Assembly (NCBI RefSeq): GCF_905475395.1
Contig: NC_058337.1
Coordinates: 135,677,960-135,741,959, forward strand
Origin: Chrysoperla carnea
Lineage: Eukaryota; Arthropoda; Insecta; Neuroptera; Chrysopidae
Direction: 5' to 3'
DNA length: 64,000 nucleotides
How positions within the stretch are numbered: the first letter of the stretch is position 1; the number at the start of each line of letters is the position of its first letter. Of the stretch, positions 23,401-35,699 are shown in pieces. The position numbers and the translations under genes were made by a program. Under the pieces are notes generated by a model that searched no databases, was not told where the DNA came from, and worked only from the letters and a program-made list of their open reading frames with translations.

Positions 23401-23945
23401 TGTGTTTTAATTATTATTACCCAAATTTTTTATGCTTTGATGAGAAGAATAAACCTTGAAAGTGGCGGACTCTACTCTTTACATACGGACCTGTTCCTAC
23501 AGAAAAAGTATAATATTATGTGTTAAGGATTTTGAGTGTGAACATTAATCCGATAAATTTATCTACATCGATAATTACTCCTACTAACCCATTTTTTTCC
23601 ATCTAATTTCATCACAAATTACCTCTATCATAATATCGTAAACACAAGGTGGAATATACAACACACGTTTGCCCTTATTTATTAAATAAGCATGCGTGAT
23701 TAATTATTAATTATATTTGAAAGAACAGTTTTTTTTGACATGGTTAAACATTTACAAACAAACAAACCAAACACAAAATGAAATTAAAAAAAAATCAAAT
23801 ATCTGTTACATCGTTATAACGTTTTTAATATACTTTTTTTTTTCGCTTTGTAACTCATAAATACATCGTTAATAACAAGTATTTACAGAAACATTCAAAA
23901 GTGTGACATTATTTCTAATTCGACATGTTCCGTAAAATTACGTAA
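23401..23945. other. Spacer between opposed family B arms
   Basis: About 545 bp of AT-rich sequence including TTAATTATTAATTA at 23700. No gene was seen. The forward array lies to the left and the reverse array to the right. Confidence 0.6.
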
Positions 23946-24612
23946 AATTTAAGAAAAATTGATTTTGCTCTATCACATCCAAATTTTATCCAATTTTTAT
24001 TAACCAAACATGAAATCCCAGTAATTATGGGCCAAATTTTTCAAATCTTTCATCAAATTTAACATATCTTCAACAAATTTCATAAATATACTGTCATGGG
24101 TTCCTCATTTTGTAAAAGGGTTAATATTAGCGAATAACTAATAACATGAAAAATGAAAAATATGACTTTTAATTAGTAGGTTTAAAAAAAAATTCACTAA
24201 AATTGGATAAAATTTGGCCAAAATATCAAAAAAATTGATTTTTTATACTCTATGACGTCATCAAAAACCAAAAAATTGGATTTTGCTTTATCACACTCAA
24301 ATTTTATACAATTTTTATTAACCAAACATGAAATCCCACTAATTTTGGGCCATATTTTTCAAATCTTTCATCAAATTTAACATATCTTCAACAAATTTTA
24401 TAAATACACTATCATGGATTCCACATTTTGTAAAAGGGTTAATATTAGCGAATAGCTAACATGAAAAATGAAAAATATGACTTTTAATTAGTAGGTTTCA
24501 AAAAAAAAAAATTCATTAAAATTAGATAAAATTTGGCCAGAATATAAAAAAAAAATGATTTTTTATACTCTATGGCGTCATCAAAAATCAAAAAAATTTC
24601 ATTTTGCTATAT
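23946..24612 (-). repeat. Satellite-like family B, two reverse units
   Basis: The complement of the family B unit appears with CCAAACATGAAATCCCA at about 24004 and 24313, spacing ~310 bp. Landmarks TTGATTTTGCTCTATCAC-like, TTTGGCCAAAATATCAAAAA and TATGACGTCATCAAAAA are in reverse order relative to 22490-23400. Confidence 0.85.
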
Positions 24613-25042
24613 CACCTCCTTCATAAGAAAGTTCTTGTAATCGGTTTGAAAATTCAAATCGAAATTTTCAGTATATCTTTACGTTTCATTTTCGGGGACA
24701 TTTTTCATACACGATTTCATGTTGACAGGTAGAATCGCGCTGCAGCCAATCAGAATTCATAATTCGACATATGTCTTGTTATCTGCCACGGCCAGACCGC
24801 CTAAGGCATTATCTTCTAGAATAGGATTAAAGATTAAAATTTATTTTTGAAAATATTTCTTTGTACGAAATAGTTTTTGAAAACCGCACAAGCATTTTGA
24901 TTATTCGTGTAAAAATTTTTTATATCTCACATCACGATAACCTATATTTTTGAGATTTTGTATACAAACACGAAATTAGTGAAGAGTGTTGGTACAAAAA
25001 TATAGGCAGATCCTTAAGGTGATTCCCTCGTTGTGTTTTCAA
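24613..25042. other. Intergenic, no gene seen
   Basis: A short, more balanced patch at 24740-24810 (CTGCAGCCAATCAGAATTC, GCCACGGCCAGACCGCC) lies in AT-rich sequence. It has no recognised motif or open frame. Confidence 0.4.
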
Positions 25043-25470
25043 ACAAATGAAAACAAAAAATTGAAGTTAATTGTTGAAATACTCTGAACAGAAAGTGTTT
25101 AAAGTCAGTGCTGCGCGGCTCCTCATGGGTAAACAGTGACATTTACGAAAAAATGTTGCAAACAAAAGTTTAAAAAGAACATTTGTTACATTTAAACTTG
25201 TGTTCTAACGGTTTACAAGATGGGTACTACGGACCCAAGACCCAATTGAGCTATGCTGGTCATTTACGAACAGCTTGATATCTCTTTTCGTTTTTGAGTT
25301 ATTGTGATGACAGACAGATGGACAACCGTAAATGGATTAATTAGGTGATTTTATGAACACCTATACCAAAATTTTGTTCGTTGCATCAATATTTTTAAGC
25401 GGTACAAACTTGGAACTAAACTTAGTATACCTTGATATATATTACATGTATGTGTACAGGGTATAAAAAA
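25043..25470 (+). mobile_element. Dispersed family A, copy 3
   Basis: It starts with CAAATGAAAACAAAAAATTG and ends with CTTGATATATATTACATGTA, CAGGGTATAAAA. It contains GGTTTACAAGATGGGTACTA, GACCCAAGACCCAATTGAG and TTTATGAACACC. The left third is shortened relative to the copy at 18543. Confidence 0.7.
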
Positions 25471-26044
25471 TAGTAGCTTTATTTCTACGAGGATGTTCAC
25501 TAGCCTTTTTTCTGGTCACTGTAAACTCAATAAGCGTTGGAATAAAATCAATCACACATGGGGAACGATCCATATAAATTATTTTTAAAAACTGGAACGC
25601 ACATTCTATGTGAACGCGAAAATGACACCATCACTTGAGATGAATCTCTCCTCAAATGAAATATTGCCTTGAAATATACGAAAGTTTGTTAAAGCTGTAG
25701 GACTTTTGAAGCCCCTTTGAAGCAAAGGAAGTACAATAGATCAAACTGGTTGTATTACAAAAGATCTTCTAAGGCTTATGTTCTCTTAATTCAAATCAAA
25801 TCTAATCTAGTCTACATCAACATGCTCCTGGATCTAGGGCAGAGAAAATGGCATAAAACTTTCATAAGGATAACTGAATTCATATAACAATTATATCAAT
25901 TATTATCCCGTAGATTCCCGTTGAGCCTTACACCTCCCTTTTCTCAGAAAATTGGAAGATATTTTTTGGATAAAATATACTTTACAATATGTCAAATAAG
26001 TATTAAAAAGTAGGTTTTAGTTTATAAAAACTAGTTCATAAAAT
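25471..26044. other. Segment between opposed family A copies
   Basis: About 570 bp of AT-rich sequence with no supported gene. Confidence 0.4.
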
Positions 26045-26636
26045 TTTTATACCATGTATATATGAAATATACATAGTATATTAAGTTTAGTCCAAAGTTT
26101 GTAACGCCTAAAAATATTCATGCTACGAAAAAAATTTTGGTATAGGTGTTCATAGAATCACCTAATTAGTCCATTTCCGGTTGTCCGTCCGTCCGTCCGT
26201 CTGTGGACACGATAACTCAAAAACGAAAAGAGATATCAAGATGAAATTTTTTTAGTGTACTCACGACCTAAAAACTGAGGTCAAGTTCGTAAATGAACAA
26301 TATGGGTCAATTGGGTCTTGGGTCCGTAGAACCCATCTTGTAAACCGTTAGAGATAGAACAAGAGTTTAAATGTAAAAAATGTTCTTTGTAAAAAAATAA
26401 ACAACTTTTGTGAGAACAATTTTTTTGTAAACTTCACTGTTTACCCACGAGGGCGCTTATTAGGTGCAAATTTTATAGTATGCATTAATATGGGAATATC
26501 AGTGTGTGTGTAGCTATTTAAAAGTGGATATCTTTTTTATTAACGTGACGTCAAAAAAAAAACGATTGTTTCATCAACACTGTCTATGTATGGTATTTCA
26601 ACAATTAACTCAGTCAATTGTTTGTTTTCACTTGTT
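26045..26636 (-). mobile_element. Dispersed family A, copy 4 (reverse)
   Basis: Read on the minus strand it begins AACAAGTGAAAACAAACAAT then TGACTGAGTTAATTGTTGAA (26600-26636) and ends with a GGTATAAAAATTT-type terminus at 26045. The core (GGTTGTCCGTCCGTCCGTCC, GGTCTTGGGTCCGTAGAACC) is the best preserved in the window. Copies 3 and 4 lie about 570 bp apart in opposite orientation. Confidence 0.75.
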
Positions 26637-27211
26637 AAGAGTGATTTTAAGCTTGAACTACCTTGACATAATATACGGTTGCTAGGAACACATACGTAGA
26701 TCATTAAGAGGTTTCATATCTTTTAAGTTATGTGTGTGGTAACCAACACACATTCACACAAATATTATAAATATTTCTCACTTCAAATGTGGTGTAATAC
26801 CTGGTTGCCTATATATTTGAGGTTTATTGCACTGAAAACCATGGTTGTTTCCCATACGTGTACGTTCCCGTTTCATCAAAACATCGTCATTTCTATTATA
26901 TGTGTATAAATATGAAAATAGATGAAACAGAATGTAGAATTATATATTAAGAGTTTTTAGAGATGAATCGTTCATTCGACATTATTCGTGAACCAGAGAG
27001 AGAACACGTTATTAAAGGTATTTATTTTAACATGGATTACATAATTTTTTTTTTTTTGTGTTTCAGGTACGTACGCTGAAAATTTTGAATATTTATCGTC
27101 TGTATAATAAAGAGGGAAAATTTGGTAAGTGGATTAATTATTGATAAGTAAATCAAAGGTCCTGGGTAGGTAAGAGCAAGCATTCAGTTATTATATGAAA
27201 AGTATAAAGAT
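26637..27211. other. Intergenic, no gene seen
   Basis: AT-rich sequence with a T-run at about 27045-27057. TTTTTTGTGTTTCAG at 27051-27065 looks like a splice acceptor, but the frame beyond it is soon closed, so I do not call an exon. Confidence 0.4.
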
Positions 27212-27690
27212 AACAAGTGAAAACAAACAATTGATTGAGTTAATTGTTGAAATATCATGTATGGACAAATATGTTGATTACGCAGTGGTTTGTTTTTTAC
27301 GTCATGTCAGTAAAGAACGATAGCCATTCTTACACACAAAGTAATAAGAGTATCTTTCCTGTCACTTCTTCAGTAGATTCTTCTCGATTTTTTGGAATTT
27401 TTTTAAGGGGTACTCCTTTGAAAAAATCGAGAAAATCACAAAAAAAATTTTTGTTTTGGAATTTGATAAAACGCGGTGGATGGGGTAATTTTGATAAAAA
27501 AAAGTATAAAAATCAGGTTAATTTAATAACTGGATCTATAGAAAGTTACAATGTCAACGAGTATCATGGGCAAAAAATCATTTTCAAAAAAGTTAAAAAT
27601 TAAAATCCATAAAATTGTGAACAAAAGGGAGGATAAGTGAGGGCCATAACGTGTTAGTCTTTGTTTTTAAAAAAAAGAATTTGCCCAGCA
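27212..27690 (+). mobile_element. Nested repeats: truncated family A, then families D and G
   Basis: The left ~175 bp is the left end of family A (AACAAGTGAAAACAAACAAT through AATAAGAGTATCTTTC). It runs directly into family D (GATTTTTTGGAATTTTTTTA, GGGTACTCCTTTGAAAAAAT, TTTTGTTTTGGAATTTGATA), also found at 56405-56800. After 27600 comes GGGAGGATAAGTGAGGGCCA..CAGCAAAGCGGGTAGTA, related to 50070-50160. A 119-codon open frame (27244-27603) spans the junction and is a by-product of the fusion. Confidence 0.6.
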
Positions 27691-29034
27691 AAGCGGGTAG
27701 TAATACATAAGATTTAAATGCACAAATAGAAAGAAAGCAAACAACACTTGGTATGACGTCATAACCTGCAATAGGATATTCCACTATTTTTGAAAAAGTA
27801 CTTCAAAATGTTGATTTTGCTAATAAAAAGCCACCAAAAATTAATTTCGGAAAATACACACGCTTTCTTGCCAAAAACTTAAATTAAATTTTAAACCTTT
27901 TTTAAACTGTCAAAAACGCGGGCATCCAATTAGATGACGTAATATGGGTATCACTATACGAAATAACACAAATAAGTTTGACAGATATGTTCATAGACAT
28001 CTGATTATAATATAAATATAAATACTTATCTATGTATATATTATACCCAGCTGTCTACACTGAACTAACTGATGGTCTATGACTTATACCGCTATGACAT
28101 CACAGCAGGGCTTACCCGCGTTTTAGGTCACATGATATACAGTTTAAAAATTACGATTTTTAATTAATTTTAATATTTTAAAAGAGAAAAGTGCTTTTAT
28201 GACTCGAAATAAAGATATTTAAGTATATTTTTACATAAATTTTAACTTTTTTCAAATTTCATGATTTATTTTTGACTAACGATAATACCCTATTGTCATA
28301 GAGACTGCATATCAAAAATTGTTTTAAGAGTAAGGTAGAAAAAAATTATTTACTTTTTGTTCATGAATCGATTTTAATTTTGATTTCAGATCTTGTCATC
28401 TATTCTCCCCGATTTTCAAATTTTAACGACAGATACATTGACATCAGGACAAAGGACTGTTGTTATTGAAGACCCCTTTTTGATGGTTACGCACCTGACT
28501 AAATGTACTATTTATGTCAATATTCTAGTTACTTATTTCATTTTGCACGTTTAATAATTTGAAATGTACTCATTTCCCGTATGAGATGATGTATATGTTG
28601 TAGGTACAAAGTAGCTTGCTTCTAAGGGGAGACAGGTAGAATTATTATATGCCTCCTAGAATATATGTTATGAAAAATATACAATTTCATAGCGAATGTC
28701 AACGTACTTTAAATATTTAAAGAAACAGGAAAATAGAGAAATTTCATTAAAATACACCTTCCTGTTATTTGGTTTTAACTCTAGCTTATTATCTTTGATG
28801 CTCTGATGTGGCATATATGAATAATAAAGATAAGCCGTGGTTGAAATATACGAATTTGAATTTCTATATCTCATAGAAATCTTAATCGACGTCGTCAAGT
28901 CATAAATAATATTATATTCGCAGCACACAGTGTATGTCCGAGAAGTGTGCGATTTAGAAAACACCGTGGGCAGAAATCGCATAATTTTTTCAAATTAATT
29001 GCCCTAATATGAACTGGCAAAACATATAAATGTA
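27691..29034. other. Intergenic, no gene seen
   Basis: AT-rich DNA. A minus-strand open frame of 104 codons (28668-28982) shows no motif, leader or splice support and is not called. Confidence 0.4.
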
Positions 29035-29525
29035 AACCTGATATGGGTATCGGGACACGGGGAAGTTCCAGGGAATTGTGAAGCCGATGGACTTCCTAGA
29101 ATAGGAGACGACACAAGGTTATCAGGCACCAACAAGGAATCCGAGAGTTCCGTTTGTGAACTGCAAGTTGTTCCTGAATGAGAATATCTTAAGAAAGGCT
29201 AATCTTTGATAGAGTTCCAAGGGGCGATATAAACAAAATCGTGGTGGGAACACTGGGTAAATGGTAGGTACGTTGACGAACGGACCTATCAGTGCATTAC
29301 GACTATTGCGGGAGCTGCCACAGTGAGGGGGGAGAAGAAAATGATCTGTTCTGTGACTGTCCAGCTCTTGCCTTAAGATGGAATTATTTGACCCAGCCTT
29401 TTTTTTATGAACTCTCTGAATTGAAATCTGTTGGCGTCAAAGCACTCCTGCTGGTTTTAAACAGCTCCAAATGGCTCAGCTGTAAGTGTGCTCTACCCTT
29501 GTCCAACCATTTTAATCTAACCTAA
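29035..29525 (+). pseudogene. Non-LTR retroelement 3' fragment (RNase H and zinc-knuckle region)
   Basis: About 29044-29110 translates to WVSGHGEVPGNCEADGLPRI, the last conserved block of retroelement RNase H domains, including the conserved acidic residue in EAD. After a frameshift, 29292-29525 reads YDYCGSCHSEGGEENDLFCD then CPALALRWNYLTQPFFYELS, the C-C...C zinc-knuckle-like tail, followed by KALLLVLNSSKWL. These blocks occur in this order at the end of ORF2 in I/R1/Jockey-type elements. Upstream reverse transcriptase is absent, as expected for a 5'-truncated insertion, and frameshifts show it is dead. TAACCTAACCTAA follows at about 29518-29530. Confidence 0.75.
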
Positions 29526-29530
29526 CCTAA

Positions 29531-29998
29531 ATCACCTTAAAATACATTAAAATTATAGTGTTTTTAAAATAAACTCAGATGTTTGAGTAAATTTAGAGGT
29601 TAGATGTCGTACCTAAAGTCAAATGTACTTTGAATCATTCGTAGTTTCGCCGAAGATATTGATATTTACTGGACAACATTTGTATTGAAATAAGGATACT
29701 TTATTATAATGTAAGTAGGTTGAAGAATGATTGTCAATGTGGTTTTGTTTTCAAATAAACTGTATATAAAATTTAACCTTAAAAATATGCCTTCAAATTT
29801 AGATTTTTCTAAAATGAGCTGTCAAAATATTCAATGAATCCATACTTTTTGTATTCGGACAGAAAAGTTGTAAAACAGTTTTTTAAACAATATTTTAATT
29901 TAGTTATTCATTAAAACATTAACAACATATGTTTTTGAATTCATCATGTAATTAAGATAGTTTAGTTTTATTTCTTCATATTATAAAACAGTTGTATA
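29531..29998. other. Intergenic, no gene seen
   Basis: AT-rich sequence between the retroelement fragment and the pogo-type MITE. Confidence 0.45.
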
Positions 29999-30571
29999 CA
30001 GTCAAACCTGCATAAGCTAGAGTTCAAAGGACCACAATTTTTGCTTCACTTATCGAGATTTCTCACTAAACCAGTTTCTCTTTACGGAAAAAGGTTATTC
30101 TCATTAATAGAGGTTTATCATGTGAAACTGCCAAAATTTAAAACCCCCGACAAACTGAATTGATTTTGAAGATAATCGCATTTTTTTAGTTGCTTCGGAT
30201 ACAAAATCCTAAATTCACACTTGAAATATAGCTAAGAATAATTTCCATTAAGTTACATTTAAAAAAAATAAAAATTGACTCATCCCTTTGGAAGCTATGG
30301 TACCACAGACAGACAGACAGATACGCACACATAGCGGTTAAACTAATAACACCTCTATTTTTAGTTCGGTGGTAAAAAATTATGGCAAATATATGGTGAG
30401 AACGGACCCTACGCTCGAAGTGTGTCTCACTCCAGGACAGCCACTCTGACAGAACCTAATATATAGTGATAAAAATATGAATGTATTTTGGGGAATACTT
30501 TCTGAGGCCTTTTCAATCGCTTATAAAGATTTCTTACTTATCTATTGGTCTCACTCATCAAGGTTTGACTG
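29999..30571 (+). mobile_element. Pogo/Tigger-type MITE with TA target sites
   Basis: The left terminus is TA|CAGTCAAACCTGCATAAGC and the right terminus is CATCAAGGTTTGACTG|TA, giving inverted ends flanked by TA as in the Tc1/mariner/pogo superfamily. Pogo/Tigger ends often read CAGT-AACCT followed by a TTATCC-like phrase. The element is 573 bp with no transposase. It holds a nested reversed family F piece at about 30140-30375. Confidence 0.8.
30140..30375 (-). mobile_element. Family F copy nested in a pogo-type MITE
   Basis: CCCCCGACAAACTGAATTGA, the CAGACAGACAGACAGATACG tract and GCGGTTAAACTAATAAC appear in reverse order relative to 7050-7320. Its position inside 29999-30571 means it inserted after the MITE did. 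Confidence 0.6.
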
Positions 30572-31394
30572 TATTTAGTTTGATTTGGTTGTTCTAAAGA
30601 GACTAAAGTAGTTAAAGTGAGTACAGATTTATTTTTAATTTCCATATGCTTACAGGTTTTTAAATAAATCATGTAGGCTGAATATGTATTTGTTGTTTAT
30701 TGCATACTAAAATTAAATTGTGTTTTAAATATCACGAGTTTTACATTTTAAAAATTGTAATTTACATTCTGGATTCGGTGATTGTGGATTTTTATAATTC
30801 TATATGCAATTAGGAAACATGTAAAAGAAAATATCTGGGACCTCAAGAGATTCTTTTAGTTTCTAAATAAACAAAATTTTATATCCTTCGTTTTTTCAGT
30901 CAGTTTTATTCTGCACATATGAAATTTTTTCCTGGGAGACACAGTTTTGAGTTATTTTTAATGGCGACGCATTAATAGATCGAATTACATAGTTATTGAA
31001 ATGAAAATAATGCTTACAGCTTAAACAAGGAACGGTTAATCCAATTTTTTACAGTTTCCTATTCCTAAAAGTTTTTTGTCATGTTATTTCGACAGTTCCA
31101 GCCAATTTCTATTTTGTCACAAATACGCAGGTCGGTATGTTTATCTCCTATTAAAATAGTTTTTAAATTATTACGAATGTTTAAGAGAAAGTTTTCCCAT
31201 AAACCTATCTTTTATAATTTTCACTGCCCTAACACAAATGGTTGACATCGATTACAATGTGTCTTTCGAAAAAGTCCAAGAATACAAGCATATTAAATAA
31301 ATTTATCTATTTCTTTCTTGGAAAACAAGTTTTGAAATGTGTAGGTTTCATGGCACTCGTAAGCTATGACATCACAACGTGTTATTTCCTTCTC
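30572..31394. other. Intergenic, no gene seen
   Basis: AT-rich. The open frame at 31242-31436 runs into the family A end and is not supported. Confidence 0.45.
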
Positions 31395-31850
31395 TTTTTA
31401 TACGCTGTATATATGAAATATATCAAGGTATACTAATATTAGTCCCGAGTTTGTAACGCTTAGAAATATTGATGATATAAGTACAAAATTTTGGAATAGG
31501 TGTTCATAAAATCCTCTAATTATAATTATTCCATTTTCGTTTATGTAAAACTTAAATAGCTTGCTCAGGAGGTAAAAAGTAAGGTTGAGTTCGTAAACCA
31601 GCATAGGTCAATTGGCTCTTGGGTTTGTAGGACTCATTTTTTCAACCGCAAGAGATAGAGCAAGGGTTTAAGTATAAAAAATGTTTCTTATGTAAAAATA
31701 AGCAACTTTTGTTTGAAATATTTTTTTTGTTAACATCGTAGTTTTCTTGCAAGAGCGAAAATTTTGGGCAAAATTTTAGTTTATATTTTCTCATAAACTA
31801 TACAAGATGCAAGGTTGAAAATTTGTAGGTAGCTTCAAATAGTGAGTATA
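31395..31850 (-). mobile_element. Dispersed family A, copy 6 (reverse)
   Basis: The minus-strand copy has its terminus at about 31395 (TATACGCTGTATATATGAAA, TATCAAGGTATACTAATATT). It runs through TTGGGTTTGTAGGACTC to TTTGTAGGTAGCTTCAAATA. The end that bears CAATTGACTGAG is missing. It is more diverged than copies 3 and 4. Confidence 0.65.
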
Positions 31851-33535
31851 TTAATTTATATATAACCCATCAGATAATATTAAGAGGAAGGAATAGAAGA
31901 AATTTCTAAATAGTGGCCGGAAGGACACCATTTTCCTCTATATAAATATTTTTTATTTTATTTTATTTTTTATTTTTTTTAATTTATAAAAAAATGCAGA
32001 GTCTGATACAAATGCAGCGTTCGATAACGATCGCCGATTGAGTAAATAAATCAATTTTAGTCAACTATTCTATTCGAAAGGTACAATTAATATGTCTTAT
32101 TTATTAATTTATTCCGGTTTTTATTTTTAATTTACAGTTTCTTCAAAACAATTATTTTTACAAATCATTTATATTATTTACATAAATTACAAAATCATGA
32201 AGTATAAACTTAAACTCAAAACAGCTGACAATATTTAAAGTGAACGATGATATAATGAACCTTAAAAGGTATGACTTATATTAATAAAATATAATATTAT
32301 AACGATTTTAAAAGGAGATATGCTTGTGTTAACAAATATAACAGTAAATATCACTGTGAAGTTAGAAATAAAAGAGATGATCCTATCACTTAAGATGATG
32401 AGAATGAGATGTTTAAATGTTTGTTACGTGGTCTATGTGACAATAATAAATCACACCATGAATGAAGAATACAAGATGAATACTATTATAAAACTTAAAA
32501 GACATGACATAATCTATTTTAAATATTATTATTTGAAAAATAATACAAAACATCTTGTAAAGAAACTTTTTATTCAAATAAACCAAAAAGTTTGGTCAAA
32601 AAGCCTTATTACATTTTCTTTGTGTTAGACATTTTCATGAAATAATCTTCCTTTATGATAAACATAAAAAAAAGTGATAGATGTCATGGAGACCCGGTAG
32701 GAATTACGTTACTTTCGTTACAAACTGTGTACCTAAACTTTGAGTAAAAAGTATAATTTACAGAAAATCTACTGACGTGGATAGGTTGCAACCTGATGAT
32801 ATTCCGCTTGAAGAGCAGGCACTCTAACAATAAGACCACGCCTTCGTTGAGAACACTGTTTATATTTCAAGAAAAGTAGGGCACTTTTCGATCCAGCTCC
32901 TATGAGCTAAATGCACTTTCAGAAGGAACATTGTTCCAAAAACTCGTGAGCAGGAGGCCTCCATCATTAAAGACCCATTTCCCGCTCATTTCATGTTTCT
33001 TACTGTTTGTGTAATGCTTTTTCATTGAAATGAAATTTTGTCCTTTATCAAAAACATGAAATGTATTCAACAGGATTCATTACATTTTCGTAGTGTAAAG
33101 AAGGAAGTTTAGAGGCTGAGAAGATGCAACTCATATATCCTTGACTACAATTCAATTTCTATATCAATTTTCAATCCTCTAACTGAATTTGGAAGAGGTG
33201 TGAAAGTGTGCAAAGTTAGAGGATTGGGAAGTTGGCTATCCCATAATGCGCATACTTTTTCAATTTTGAGGAGAAGGCAAGGTGTTCTAAAAAATGGGAA
33301 AAACTTTATTTTGAGGGATAAAAAGGGCATGGATTTGCTGGAAATTTTACATCTCTAAAAGGTATTATTTTTACAATTTCTTCGATAATCTGTCTAAAAT
33401 AATTAAGCTAAAGACATTTCGAAGAAACAAGAAGTTTCTTAATCAATCTGGTTCCTTTAAATATCAAGATAACGAAATTCGTAACAACAACGTAAGAACT
33501 TCAACGCAAGTTTAAATTTTTCAAATCTGGCTCTT
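31851..33535. other. Intergenic, no supported gene
   Basis: Contains a T/TTTTA-rich tract at 31945-31990. At about 33149-33355 the plus strand holds an open, less A/T-driven frame (NPLTEFGRGVKVCKVRGLGS, then SWLSHNAHTFSILRRRQGVL) without an obvious start or known motif. It could be an exon or an old retroelement piece, and I cannot decide. The open frame at 32320-32628 has no motif. Confidence 0.35.
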
Positions 33536-33885
33536 CAATTGGGGATAATCCCGATGTAGAATTGGCCATATTACCCACAAAAATGTAAAACTAGACTTGA
33601 TACCATGACATGTGCAAGTTAAATTAAAATTGATTAAAAAACGAAGAAGTTATAAGCAATCAAAGATTGTTGCCCATCTCCTTTTAGAAAAACAGTTTTA
33701 TATGTAATCTCAATGGCGATACCCACGTATGACGTCACTATATCTCCCTCTTTGTTTAATGAATTTAAAACGTTCATATCTTGCATACTAATAAAGATTT
33801 TAAAAAACAACTTCACTTTTCTATTCGTGAAGTGAGAATTCTTCATTCTGAAGTGATAGAAAAAATTTTGCTCGATCCCCAATTG
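33536..33885 (+). mobile_element. MITE family H, copy 1
   Basis: Ends are inverted: CAATTGGGGAT at the left and ATCCCCAATTG at the right. The inside shares long blocks with 44231-44519, including GGCGATACCCACGTATGACG, AAACGTTCATATC and TTCTATTCGTGAAGTGAGAA. It holds a TGACGTCA octamer at 33730-33737. No protein is encoded. Confidence 0.8.
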
Positions 33886-35699
33886 ATGGATTAGTAAAAA
33901 ATGGTTGACAAGAGTTCTCACATGATGAAAAATATATATTGTATCCTATCACGAAATTCTTGAATCATTATAAGTGGAATCTTAAATGTGCAAAAAAATA
34001 TAAACAAACTTATAATTATATGAATATTAAAAATCCATAAATCTTATGTTTGTTTATTTACAAAAACATAAACAAACTCACTTGAAAGAATTTTAACCAG
34101 GAACTAACAAATAAAGATTAATTATAATTGTTTTTTATTTTTATTTTAAACAAAAGTGTGAAAGTTTCCAAAATTTCTTTTTTTACTACAAAAGTTTTAT
34201 TGTTAATGATCTTTCTAACGGTATTTATACAAAAAAATACTATTTAAAAATGTATTTCTGTGTAGTTGATGCGATGAAGACATAAAGGGTTCGGTATTGG
34301 AAGATTAAATTGCATTTAAGGCTTTGGTCTCGCTATGGGCTTAGTCAGAAAATTCTAAATTTTTATATACTTATTCAGAACATTTTTCTACAATTATCAT
34401 CAAAATTTAAAGGCGATTGATCGTCTCTTACTCGAGATAAACTTAATTATAGCTCGAATCATTAACACGGAGATCATTGGCGAAATTGTGTTCTTAATTC
34501 TAGAAAAAAAAATTTGTCAACAACTTTCAAAAAACTAACTGAACATTGATGTATGTTTTCTGAGTTAAAGAAAAAAAAAATTATTGACCATTCGGTTGTT
34601 GAGATATAATAACGCAAATTTATTCAATTTTATTGCATAAAATTATTTGCGTACTACTCTTTTTGTAACATGGCATGGGTTCTATTTTCTTCCAAAAACT
34701 GGTAAATAAACTTGTATTTCTTGTAACTGAATCCTATAAAATGCAGAATAATAATGCTGCTCATAAAATAGTTGGTTAAGGTGTCAGAGGTACAAGGTTA
34801 AATGACAACAACAGCATATCCATGTATTTAAGAAATTGAAAGTATCTCCTCTAACTGCTCTCTGTTGCGAGTAAAGAAGTATTTTTTAATTTATAGTGTA
34901 ATTAATTTAAGAAATTTAATTGAATTTATACTCATTTTTTTTCTTATTCTTTACAATTTTTATTTGATCTATTGATTTATTTGACCTTCATATTTGATTA
35001 TCTTATTGAAAAATTGGGAAATTTTGTTTTTTTAATAATCTCATTAATTTACTAATTTATTTTCAATTTTAGAAGGGAGCAAAAATTAGTGCATTCTTTT
35101 AATTATAACAAATAATTTACTCATTGGTAATTCCCTACAAGACATAATATTTTAGATCGCAAGTCCATCATGAAGCGAAATTCCTTTTGTGTGTTATTTG
35201 GCGGTTTGATAAAAATAAGCTAAGAAATAAAGAAAAGTCGACTATTTTCTTTGCCAACCCTGAAAATCTCGAAAAAAAGCACTTCGATTATTATGCAATT
35301 ATCAGCACCTTCGATATTAGCAAATTTATTGCCAGTTTTTTTGCGTATTTTGTTGTCAATAACTTTGTTTTAATATAAAACGCAAGACAAAAAAAATCTC
35401 TAAATTATGAAGATCCGAAACACAAGAGTCAAAAATTCCATTGCTGTAATAAATTCAATACGTCACCGCGATTAAGATATTATTTTTCTTGTATTACCGA
35501 ATTTTCTTTATTAATTTTCTAAGTGACAGAAAAAAAAATTGTACAAATGGATCTAGTTCTTAGTGGAACCTACATAGATGAGAAAACTTCATTTTAATGA
35601 GTAAAATTTTCTATGATTGATCAATAGTATAAATAAGACTAGTTTTCGCGGCTTAACCCACATCTCTTGTTCATTAATCACTTTAAAACCTTGGTTACG
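33886..35699. other. Intergenic, no gene seen
   Basis: AT-rich sequence. The 63-codon open frame at 35187-35378 has no motif. No repeat shared with the rest of the window was recognised. Confidence 0.45.

Noticed and set aside
27051..27065. Splice acceptor TTTTTTGTGTTTCAG
   Set aside because: Good pyrimidine tract, but no open exon or matching donor follows. T-rich tracts are common here.
27244..27603. 119-codon frame, the longest in the window
   Set aside because: It crosses the junction between a truncated family A copy and family D, so it cannot be an ancestral gene.
29515..29530. TAACCTAACCTAA as telomeric repeat
   Set aside because: Only two to three units, directly after a retroelement fragment. 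Too short for an interstitial telomere call; likely the retroelement tail.
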